Program-made: the position numbers and the translations under genes
Assembly: GCA_020631075.1 (NCBI GenBank)
Contig: JAHDHX010000006.1
Coordinates: forward strand, 106,243 to 141,594
DNA from: Candidatus Altimarinota bacterium
GTDB taxonomy: Bacteria > Patescibacteriota > Gracilibacteria > UBA4473
Length of the DNA stretch: 35,352 bases
Direction: 5' to 3'
The notes under the pieces: model-generated
What the model saw: only the letters and a program-made list of their open reading frames with translations
What the model was told of the DNA's origin: nothing
Databases searched by the model: none
Part shown: positions 16,338 to 24,029 of the stretch, in pieces
How positions within the stretch are numbered: the first letter of the stretch is position 1
How the letters are laid out: every line of letters begins with the position of its first letter

Positions 16338-16895
16338 TTAGACGAGTTGAAGTTTTTGAGCAAAGAAAGCCGTGAGTTCATCTTTATACTCTGAGAAAAT
16401 CAAAGTCTGAAATGAACTATCGATAGTTGTTCCCCCTTGGTGAAACACAAATCCGCCCGTCAGGGCCTCATCCGCTTGGATTTCAAACGCCCCCGAAGCC
16501 ACCGCTTGGGTGTCTTCCAGTCGCGCGGTCGGCACCATCAGCTTGGCTGATTTCTGCGACAGCGGCGCCAGCAGCGCCTTGACTACCGTCTGGTACTCAT
16601 CGGCAGGCAGCCCACACAGGCGGTCATGCAGTGCTTGCAACGCTTTCGCGATCAAGTCTTGCTTTGCCTGCATACTCGACACAGACGTCTCTCGCCGCAG
16701 CAAGAAGTCCATCTTTTTTTGCAGCTGCTCGTTGGTGGCAGCAAACGAAGATTCCAGCGCTTCACATTGTGCTTGGTAATCCGCTTCAGCCTGCGCCTCA
16801 GCATCTGTCATTTTTTGGGCATACTCCCCGTCGAGGAGGCTCATTTGTTGCTGAGCCTCTTCAAGGATTTTTGCCAGGATATCACTCAAAGACAT
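16338..16895 (-). CDS. atpE: V-type ATPase subunit E
   Basis: 185 residues. Peripheral-stalk subunit: a long N-terminal helix rich in Ala/Glu/Gln (residues 1-75, coiled-coil type) and a C-terminal globular part ending in SFQTLIFSEYKDELTAFFAQKLQ, which matches the end of E subunits (a lone-arginine variation aside). Its position between K and C matches the ntp/atp order. The leader CACTTTCTTTCTCTC before the ATG is pure pyrimidine near the start codon. Confidence 0.85.
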   Translation of the reverse strand: MSLSDILAKILEEAQQQMSLLDGEYAQKMTDAEAQAEADYQAQCEALESSFAATNEQLQKKMDFLLRRETSVSSMQAKQDLIAKALQALHDRLCGLPADEYQTVVKALLAPLSQKSAKLMVPTARLEDTQAVASGAFEIQADEALTGGFVFHQGGTTIDSSFQTLIFSEYKDELTAFFAQKLQLV

Positions 16896-16924
16896 GAGAG
16901 AAAGAAAGTGTTATATAAATGGGA

Positions 16925-17428
16925 CTAAGCCAAGTTGGCTGCAATCGCCACAAAGATCGCAATCAGCATTCCGAAGATCGCGTAGGTTTCAATCATCGCT
17001 GAGAGGATGATCGCCTTCCCAGAGATGCTTGACTCTTTCGCCACCGCGCCGATAGACGAAGCTACCACTTTCGCTTGCAGCAGCGCTGAAGACAAGCCAG
17101 AGATTCCCATGATCAAACCAGCCAGGAGGAATGCAATTCCCGCACCGACTGTCACGTTAAGGGCTTCACCACCACCCAGCATTCCCGCTTGGAGGAGGAT
17201 GATAATCGCCACCAGCAAGCCGTAGATACCTTGTGAACCAGGCAAGATCGTCAAGACCAAAATCGAACCAAACAGGTCAGGTTTTTCGGCCAACACGCCA
17301 GCACCTTTTTGCCCCGCCGTGCGGATACCCATACTCGAACCCAAGCCCCCCAGAAACACCGCCAAGAAAGCGCCAAGAATGGCCAGGACCGGACCCCATG
17401 CAAGGGCAGAAGTAGGAATAGTTTCCAT
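16925..17428 (-). CDS. atpK: V-type ATPase proteolipid subunit K (rotor ring)
   Basis: 167 residues with four TM helices, a duplicated hairpin as in NtpK-type proteolipids. The ion site is complete: L62, S65, Q66 and Y69 in LPGSQGIY, Q118 in LLQAK, and E147 in MIETYAIFG. In E. hirae NtpK the sodium ligands are L61, T64, Q65, Q110 and E139 with Y68 bonding; the Q-to-E spacing (29) is the same here. This predicts sodium rather than proton coupling. It lies between I and E. Only one proteolipid gene is present. Confidence 0.96.
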   Translation of the reverse strand: METIPTSALAWGPVLAILGAFLAVFLGGLGSSMGIRTAGQKGAGVLAEKPDLFGSILVLTILPGSQGIYGLLVAIIILLQAGMLGGGEALNVTVGAGIAFLLAGLIMGISGLSSALLQAKVVASSIGAVAKESSISGKAIILSAMIETYAIFGMLIAIFVAIAANLA

Positions 17429-17452
17429 GAAAAATAAGAGAGAAAAGAAAAA

Positions 17453-19519
17453 TTAGGAACGAAGAGAAACAAAACGGCTCACTCGCCGTAAGGGCTCAAA
17501 TGCTACCCCCCCCCCAGTGTAGAAATGACCAAAAAACTCAATAAACTGTAAACGCATAGAATGAATCCCAGCCCCGAGGGCCGACAGACCGAAATTGATC
17601 GAATGACCAAAGAGGATCACGATCGCCGCCGCAATGTGCGCCAGCCCTGGCACCCCCACCAGGTCAAAGATCACCCCCGCAGTCGTATTCATAGAAAATC
17701 CGATCACCCCCGTCGCCAGCCCCAGCGCCATCAAACGCGCATAGGACAGCATATCTGACACATATCCCATAATCCCAAAGAGCCCAATAAAGCCCTTAAA
17801 GACATACCCAATCAAATACGCAGGAAAGAGCACCACCTTCATGATTGGATTCTCTTGGTCCAAGAAAAACGGCGCCATATCTCGCCCCTGGGTCAAGATG
17901 AGCACCCCCGCCCCCACCGCGGCCAGCGTCCCCATCAGCCCTTGGTCTAGCCCCGTCAGCCCCGCTGTCCCAAACAGCGTCAGCATCAACACAAAGAAAA
18001 ACCACGCCCCACTGTCGAGCACCGCTCCCAGCAGGTCACCATTTCGTACCCGCTTGTAAGCATCCACTACCAGTGAGAAGAGCAACTGCATAATCCCCAG
18101 ACCAAACGAAGCCCCCAAGAAAATCAAAGTTCCATTACCCTGGATCGGGTTGACCAGTTGCCCCTTAAACATCGGGCCATCTGGCGTTTCATACGTCAAG
18201 TATGATGGAACCGCCGAAGCCTCAATCCCAAAGTACCCCCCCAGCAGCACCCCACCAATGATGGCCGCTACCCCACACATTAGCACCATCCGCAGCACCT
18301 TCTTAATGTCTTCATCGAAGTCCCCGCGGATCATAAAGTACAACGCCGTGAGCACCAGCAAGGTGCCATAACCAACGTCAGACAGACACACACCAAAGAA
18401 AAGTACGAAAAACGGCGCCATGAAGGGCGTCGGGTCAATATCATCCTTCGCTGGCATGCCGTACATCCCCGTCATAGTTTCGAACGAATCCACCCCCATC
18501 ATATTTTCGAGCAACACTGGGTGCACCTCCTCCTCGGTCACCGCTACTTCTTCCACGGCTACCCCACCACCAAAAGCGTCTTGCACCCACGATTTCAAAT
18601 CAGACAGCGAACGCTCAGGCGTCCACCCGGTGAAGGTAAATGATCGGTCAAAACTGTTGAGCTTCTGCCCCGCCGCCTCCCGCCCCAGCGACCAGTCCAG
18701 TGTATCAGCATACATCCGCGCTGGGCGCACTTGCTCCGCCAGCTTGGCCCGCGCGCGGCCTGACTCAGTCAACTCATGTTCATAATGAGAAATTTGATCT
18801 TCGATTTCCGTCAGCACACTTGTCACATACTTCCCCCCGTAGTGCTTATAAGCATCATTGAGCAAAAACGGCGCCGACGACGATTGGTCCGCCAGAGCAA
18901 AGATTTGCTCTTGCTGCGACGTGTGCGCGGTCACTCGCACGGTAATGTTATCACCGACTTTCCCCACCACCGCCGCGTCGAAGGCAGGCGAAGCCGCCGA
19001 AGCCGCCGCCTTAAACGACTCCAGACCTTTCTGCGTAAACACGAAGTATTTTGTCACCACAGATCGCACCCCGTCATCCGATAGATACGGCGCCTCCAGC
19101 GCTGACAACCCTTCAAAGTACTTATGAGTCACCTGCAACTGCTCGATTTCGTTGCGCCGTCGCACATCCCCTTCGCTCAGCTGCGATAACTCTTCAAAAT
19201 ACTGCGGAAAATCACGACCAAAGTCCTCCGCCACCGTAAAAATTTCTGACTCACGGCTGATCACCTTCCCCCCTTGCATCATCTTCGGCTTCGTCGCCTC
19301 AGGTTCCAGTGGCGCCAACTCACTTATGAAGTACTCTAATTGTTCTTTCAGGAGCACGTTCTCGCCCACGGGCGCTTCCGTCATCTGTTTCCCCGCTGAC
19401 TCAGCTGTTTCCTGCGCGTTAAAATGCACCAAGCCTTTCTGTTGCAAGCCCAGCACGAGGGAATCTCGGTGCTTCGCCAAACCCGCAAACCGCACTTTCG
19501 TCAGAGGAATTTTTGCCAT
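17453..19519 (-). CDS. atpI: V-type ATPase subunit I (a-type stator)
   Basis: 688 residues. The soluble N-terminal half (about 1-350) with coiled-coil segments and a V1-contact alpha/beta region is followed by a membrane half of about eight TM helices, starting near DIDPTPFMAPFFVLFFGVCLSD. The conserved C-terminal motif GAGIHSMRLQFIEFFGHFY, with the channel arginine near residue 656, and GGG...F.PL are present. It forms the ion half-channels against the proteolipid ring. It starts 2 nt after the stalk-subunit stop and ends 24 nt before the K start. Confidence 0.96.
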   Translation of the reverse strand: MAKIPLTKVRFAGLAKHRDSLVLGLQQKGLVHFNAQETAESAGKQMTEAPVGENVLLKEQLEYFISELAPLEPEATKPKMMQGGKVISRESEIFTVAEDFGRDFPQYFEELSQLSEGDVRRRNEIEQLQVTHKYFEGLSALEAPYLSDDGVRSVVTKYFVFTQKGLESFKAAASAASPAFDAAVVGKVGDNITVRVTAHTSQQEQIFALADQSSSAPFLLNDAYKHYGGKYVTSVLTEIEDQISHYEHELTESGRARAKLAEQVRPARMYADTLDWSLGREAAGQKLNSFDRSFTFTGWTPERSLSDLKSWVQDAFGGGVAVEEVAVTEEEVHPVLLENMMGVDSFETMTGMYGMPAKDDIDPTPFMAPFFVLFFGVCLSDVGYGTLLVLTALYFMIRGDFDEDIKKVLRMVLMCGVAAIIGGVLLGGYFGIEASAVPSYLTYETPDGPMFKGQLVNPIQGNGTLIFLGASFGLGIMQLLFSLVVDAYKRVRNGDLLGAVLDSGAWFFFVLMLTLFGTAGLTGLDQGLMGTLAAVGAGVLILTQGRDMAPFFLDQENPIMKVVLFPAYLIGYVFKGFIGLFGIMGYVSDMLSYARLMALGLATGVIGFSMNTTAGVIFDLVGVPGLAHIAAAIVILFGHSINFGLSALGAGIHSMRLQFIEFFGHFYTGGGVAFEPLRRVSRFVSLRS

Positions 19520-19521
19520 CT

Positions 19522-19851
19522 TTACGCTTTTTTACCTACCAGATCCAAGAACAGAGCCTGCCCCTCCGCCAATGCCCCCGCAATCTTCGCTTCCCCAGTT
19601 TCTGTCACCGTGCGCGAGTCCGCCTCAGCATTCTCTTTCTGCGCCGCAAAGGCTGACTTGTGCTGCGCTTTCGCTGCCTCCAGCTTCTCGGCGATGGCTT
19701 GCTTCTTTTTTTCCAGCTTTTCCGCATACATCTTCGCCAGCTCTTTTTGCTTGTCACCTTGCTGTTGCTTCAGCGACTCCACTTTTCCTTGCAGCTGCGC
19801 CGCCGCTTTGGCTTCCGTGTCTGTGATCTGCTGCAAATAGTTATCAGCCAT
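19522..19851 (-). CDS. V-type ATPase peripheral-stalk subunit (G/H-like)
   Basis: 109 residues, almost entirely one long Ala/Gln/Glu/Lys-rich helix (from EAKAAAQLQGKVESLKQQQ to about residue 75), then a short C-terminal helix ending DLVGKKA. This is the shape of the H/G stalk subunit that pairs with E. The family assignment rests on shape and on its place as the first gene of the operon. The frame extends further upstream, but MADNYLQQITDTEAK at 19851 is the sensible start; its leader is CGTTTCTCCCTCCT, pyrimidine-only near the ATG. Confidence 0.75.
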   Translation of the reverse strand: MADNYLQQITDTEAKAAAQLQGKVESLKQQQGDKQKELAKMYAEKLEKKKQAIAEKLEAAKAQHKSAFAAQKENAEADSRTVTETGEAKIAGALAEGQALFLDLVGKKA

Positions 19852-20188
19852 AGGAGGGAGAAACGTAAAGAAATTACAATGAAATCTTTCCAGAAAATTT
19901 TCGCGAGGATTGTTAGAGCGACCTCCGCCAGTGTCAATAAAATTCAGTTTGGTTTTTATCATCATTATCAAGCCCCAAAAAAACCTAAACAGCTACTCCG
20001 CAGACCTATGCCACCTTTCAGCAACCATGTACACATTTAAGTCTCAATATCTCCGACATCAGATTGCTGGACGTCACAAAAAACTTATCCTCTTTCTGAA
20101 AGCGCATTGGTGCCGCATCATCACCAAGTCACACCAAAAACCGCGCCAAATCTCTACCCTGCGCATAGATTCATCCCCCTCCCCCGCC
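19852..20188. other. Divergent intergenic region, V-ATPase / TPR gene
   Basis: No gene is credible here. On the minus strand a TGTAAT box about 21 nt before the V-ATPase operon ATG is a possible -10 without a clear -35. On the plus strand nothing convincing was found; the sequence just before the TPR start is C-rich. Confidence 0.4.
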
Positions 20189-21682
20189 ATGAAATATATC
20201 TCCCTCATCCTGCTCCTCATCCTCTCGGTTGGCTTCGGGTTCTACCTCACCCAAGACACCTCCACCCGCCAGCTCACCACCCAAGCCATCACCGACACGG
20301 TCAGTGAGGCACCATTACAAGAGGCTCCAAACGACACCAACACGCCTCGCCCCCGCCCCAGTCAGTCTGCGGAAACCTCCCCCAGTCCCGCCACCAGCCA
20401 GAAGTCCATCAGCGAGCTCACGCAAAAACTCAGCCAAAACCTGCAAAAAAACCAAACCACCGCCGCCCAAGAAACCATCGCCGACATCCGTGCCCAAGAC
20501 CCCCAAAACGTCACCGCCCTGCGCGCCTTGGGTGAGCTCGCCGCCCGCAACGAAAACCCCACCCAGCTGCGGTCACTCGACCAAGCCGCCAGCCAGCCCA
20601 GCCTCGGGCAAGAGTTCCGCGTGCGGGCCCACCTGGCTGAGCAAAACTACGAAGCCGCCTCCGACCTCCTCAGCCAGATCCCCGACAAAACCCCCGAGCT
20701 CCAGTGGTACACCGGCATCCTTCAGTCACTGCAAAACCGTCACCAGCTCGCCCAGAGCACCCTCGAGTCACTGCGTGACCAAGCCTTCGCCCTCGACGAT
20801 GGCACCGTCAGCGACGCCCTCTACAGCAAGGTCAAAGCCACCCTCGAAGCCTACGACGTGTGGGACCAATACACCGAAGCCGCAGACCCACACCTCTTCA
20901 CCCTCATCGGGCAAGCCCTGACCGAAAACTACGAAGCCTCACTCGGGTGGAAATTTGCCGACACCGCCCTGCGGGAGGACGTCCGCTACACCGACGCCTG
21001 GATCGTCCGTGGCTACAGCGCCTACCTGCTCGGTCGGTTTGACGAAGCCGTCGAAGACCTCAAATACGCCTACAAGCTCGACACCGTCCGCCCCGAAACG
21101 CAATACTTCCTCGCCCTCGCGCTCGAAGCCAACGACCAAGCCCCCGAAGCCACCCTGTACTATGAGAAAGCCGTCGCCTTTAATTTCGGCTTCGACGAGG
21201 CCGTCCAATGGAAACTGGTCAACCTCTACCGCCAAACCCAACAATACGAAAAAATGCTCACCCTCTACGAGCAACTCCTCCAGAGCGACACCCCCTCCGC
21301 CCCCGACGACTTCGTCCCGGGCCTCCAAGCCATCATTGACGAGATGCGAGACGTCAAAAAAGCCCGTGAGCTGAGTGAAAAAATTCTCGAACGCCACCCC
21401 GACAACCTCACCGCCCAAAACCTTCACGGCTGGGCGCTGATCGCCGACGGCAAGTATCGCCAAGCCGAAAACATCCTCGAAGCCGCCCTCGAAGCCAACC
21501 TCACCTTCCCACGGACATACGTCCACCTCGGCCTCCTGTCAGAGAAACGCGGCGACCTCACCGAAGCCAAAAGCTGGTACCGCCAAGGGTATGACCTCGC
21601 CCAACAGCAAAAAGACGAAGCCGTCGCCAACCTCGCCGCGCGGCAATACAACGGCCTCATCACCACTGACACCCAGAGTTAA
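20189..21682 (+). CDS. Membrane-anchored TPR-repeat protein
   Basis: 497 residues. An N-terminal hydrophobic segment (KYISLILLLILSVGFGFYLT, 2-21) anchors or exports it. A Pro/Ser/Thr-rich linker leads to a helical solenoid from about residue 75, with TPR-like units such as ALRALGELAARNEN, DAWIVRGYSAYLLGRFDEAVEDLKYAYKL, PETQYFLALALEANDQAPEATLYYEKAV, TAQNLHGWALIADGKYRQAENILEAALE and TYVHLGLLSEKRGDLTEAKSWYRQG. Such arrays scaffold protein complexes, here on the outer side of the membrane. The frame opens at 19910, but the ATG at 20189 with the signal-like segment is the natural start. It converges on the PKD-domain gene. Confidence 0.9.
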   Translation: MKYISLILLLILSVGFGFYLTQDTSTRQLTTQAITDTVSEAPLQEAPNDTNTPRPRPSQSAETSPSPATSQKSISELTQKLSQNLQKNQTTAAQETIADIRAQDPQNVTALRALGELAARNENPTQLRSLDQAASQPSLGQEFRVRAHLAEQNYEAASDLLSQIPDKTPELQWYTGILQSLQNRHQLAQSTLESLRDQAFALDDGTVSDALYSKVKATLEAYDVWDQYTEAADPHLFTLIGQALTENYEASLGWKFADTALREDVRYTDAWIVRGYSAYLLGRFDEAVEDLKYAYKLDTVRPETQYFLALALEANDQAPEATLYYEKAVAFNFGFDEAVQWKLVNLYRQTQQYEKMLTLYEQLLQSDTPSAPDDFVPGLQAIIDEMRDVKKARELSEKILERHPDNLTAQNLHGWALIADGKYRQAENILEAALEANLTFPRTYVHLGLLSEKRGDLTEAKSWYRQGYDLAQQQKDEAVANLAARQYNGLITTDTQS

Positions 21683-21732
21683 TACTCCGAGCAAAAAACG
21701 CTCCCCAAGACCTCCCCCCCCCCTGAGCATCT

Positions 21733-24000
21733 CTACCGCCAATTATTCTCCCCCGTCGTGCTGCCTGCTGGGGCAGCTGGGGCGGCCACTTTGACCGTGT
21801 CGGTGAAGGTATCGATCACCCCCCGCTTATCGGTCACTTTCAGCTCCACGGCGTATGTCCCAGGCGTGGCATAGATATGCGTCGGACTATAACGGTCAGA
21901 CGTCCGCCCATCACCGAAGTCCCACTCATACCGACTGATAGTCCCTTCCGAAGCCCCCGCGTCAAACCGCACTTTCAGTGGCGCTTCACCATTCGCAGGC
22001 GTCGCGGCAAACTGCGCTCGCAGCGGCAGCTCCCGTACGGAGATATACTGCTCCGACTCCGCTTTTTCCCCCGTCGAGGTCAAGATCTGTAACTTAACAG
22101 GAAACACCCCCACCGAAGTAAACTCAAAGTCCACCTGCGCCCCCGCGTGCAGCGGCGGCTGCTCGTCAAAAGTCCAGATATAGTCAATGATCTCCCCCTC
22201 GTCCGTGGTCGACGCACTCCCGTCAAACCCTACCGCCAGTGGCACCACCCCACTCGGTGGGTCAGGGGTAAAGCGCGACGCCGTCCCCGCCCGCGACACG
22301 TCTATGGGCAGCTCCGCTTTGTACTCATTTTGGTCGGCGTCCACCATCGTCAGGGTCACCGTGCGCTGGCCCGCCGTGCGGTATGTAAACTCAGCCGTCT
22401 CCGTGTAGGCGTCCGCACTGCCGTCCCCGTCCAGGTCCCACTGCCAGTCAATCACATTCGTCACGTCTGACCTCGCCGCTGAGAAATTCACCGTCAACGG
22501 CACCGTCCCCTCCAGCGCCTTGGCCGAGTCCAGCTTTTGCGGCACGGTGTCTATCCGCACCTGGGCGTCACTGGGGTCCAGCAGCACTTTGACGATCTTG
22601 GTTTGCTCCGCCCGCTCGCCGTCTTCGTTCGTCACCCGCAGCTTGACTTCATACGTCCCCGTCCGCCGAAAGGTGCGGTTAAGGGTCTGCCCCAGCTGCG
22701 GCTGGTTTTCCCCTTCTATCCACCATTCATAGCGGATGATCCGCCCCAACTGTGAGAACGACTGCCCCCCGTCCAGCGTCATCGTGTGCGGCGGCACGCC
22801 CTCCCACGGCTCGGTCGAGCTCATCACCGCCGTCAGCCGACCATCTGGTTTTTCCACCGCCACCATTTGCGACAGCGTGGCTGTTTCTCCATTGGCGCCC
22901 GTCACGCGCAGCGTCACTTCATAGTCACCGATCGCCGTCAGTTCACGCTCCACCGACACCAGGTCCTGTCCCGTCATTTCATACTGCCCGTCCCCGTCAA
23001 AATCCCACTCATAGCGGATGATCTGTCCGTCAGGGTCAAACGCCTCCGCCGCGTCAAACGTCACCAGCAACGGGCTCGGGCCACGGTCTGGGAAAGCTTG
23101 AAACTGCGCACTGACCCGCTCATTGTCAATGAAAACATCTTTGGTCTCTGAGCGCGGCGGCTGCTCATTCCCCGCCGCATCCGTGTACGAAATCGTCACC
23201 GTCACTGGGTACCGCCCTTCGGCCTTGCCCCGATCGGTAAACTGGTGACTGACCGTCGGGCCGAAGTAATCAGGCGTCCCATCATTTTCTATATCCCACT
23301 TGATCTGCTGCACATACTGCGTCAATCCCTCCGCCGCCAGTGCCTCCCCCACGTCAAACTGCACCAGCACTGGCGCCGTCAGCCCCCGCGTCACCACGGG
23401 GTCGGTACGGATAAATGAAGCATTCGGCGTCGCACTCGCCCCCTGCAAGTTGGTGGTGATCAGGAGGTACAACGCCATCCACAGCACCACACTCAGCACC
23501 ATCAGCAGGCTCGTCGTCACCGCCCGCACCAGTTTCGGCCGCCGCAGCTTTGACTTCGCCGACGTCATAAACCAGCCAAAGAAACGAATCAACGCTACAA
23601 TAAAGAGCACAAACGCCGTCAGGCCAAAGATCACATTGGTGATCGTCAGCAAAAACGACCGCACCTGCACGGGTGCCATACCCAAAGACTGAAACGTCGC
23701 ACTGTCCGCCCCCCCCGTCAGCAGCGAGGCAATCATCGCCCCATAAAAAAACAAAATCAGCAAGGCAAAAAAGCCAAACACCCCCAGCAAGATCGCCCGC
23801 GCCCCACCCCCACTGCGCTGTTTTTTGGTGGTTTTCTTCTTTTTCTTAGCGGTGGCTTTCACTGCTTTTTTGGTGGGCTTCTTGGCACTTTTTTTAGGGG
23901 CCTCCTTGGTCGCTTTAGCTACCTTTTCCCCTGCCTGGGCTGACGCAGGCACTTCTCGTGGGGGGTTGTCTGACAGCTCTGTGGGCAGTTTCGGGCTCAT
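21733..24000 (-). CDS. Three-TM protein with six PKD domains
   Basis: 755 residues. Residues 1-65 are Lys/Ala-rich, strongly basic and probably cytoplasmic. Three TM helices follow at about 68-94, 115-142 and 158-183. The rest is extracytoplasmic: six PKD-type Ig-like domains, each recognisable by a W-D-(F/L)-D-G or similar strand and a closing GxYxVxLxV strand, for example RYEWDFDGDGQYE, WQWDLDGDGSAD and RYEWDFGDGRTS...GTYAVELKVTD. The DxDGD loops may bind calcium. PKD domains act in adhesion and as spacers in surface proteins. Its promoter is in the stop codon of the giant PKD gene upstream. Confidence 0.93.
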   Translation of the reverse strand: MSPKLPTELSDNPPREVPASAQAGEKVAKATKEAPKKSAKKPTKKAVKATAKKKKKTTKKQRSGGGARAILLGVFGFFALLILFFYGAMIASLLTGGADSATFQSLGMAPVQVRSFLLTITNVIFGLTAFVLFIVALIRFFGWFMTSAKSKLRRPKLVRAVTTSLLMVLSVVLWMALYLLITTNLQGASATPNASFIRTDPVVTRGLTAPVLVQFDVGEALAAEGLTQYVQQIKWDIENDGTPDYFGPTVSHQFTDRGKAEGRYPVTVTISYTDAAGNEQPPRSETKDVFIDNERVSAQFQAFPDRGPSPLLVTFDAAEAFDPDGQIIRYEWDFDGDGQYEMTGQDLVSVERELTAIGDYEVTLRVTGANGETATLSQMVAVEKPDGRLTAVMSSTEPWEGVPPHTMTLDGGQSFSQLGRIIRYEWWIEGENQPQLGQTLNRTFRRTGTYEVKLRVTNEDGERAEQTKIVKVLLDPSDAQVRIDTVPQKLDSAKALEGTVPLTVNFSAARSDVTNVIDWQWDLDGDGSADAYTETAEFTYRTAGQRTVTLTMVDADQNEYKAELPIDVSRAGTASRFTPDPPSGVVPLAVGFDGSASTTDEGEIIDYIWTFDEQPPLHAGAQVDFEFTSVGVFPVKLQILTSTGEKAESEQYISVRELPLRAQFAATPANGEAPLKVRFDAGASEGTISRYEWDFGDGRTSDRYSPTHIYATPGTYAVELKVTDKRGVIDTFTDTVKVAAPAAPAGSTTGENNWR

Positions 24001-24029
24001 GGTTTTTGTGTGTGCAAGATTCTTCTCCT

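Noticed and set aside
21683-21732. Terminator between the TPR and six-PKD genes
   Set aside because: Only a 4-bp GAGC/GCTC stem around an A-run is present, too weak to call.
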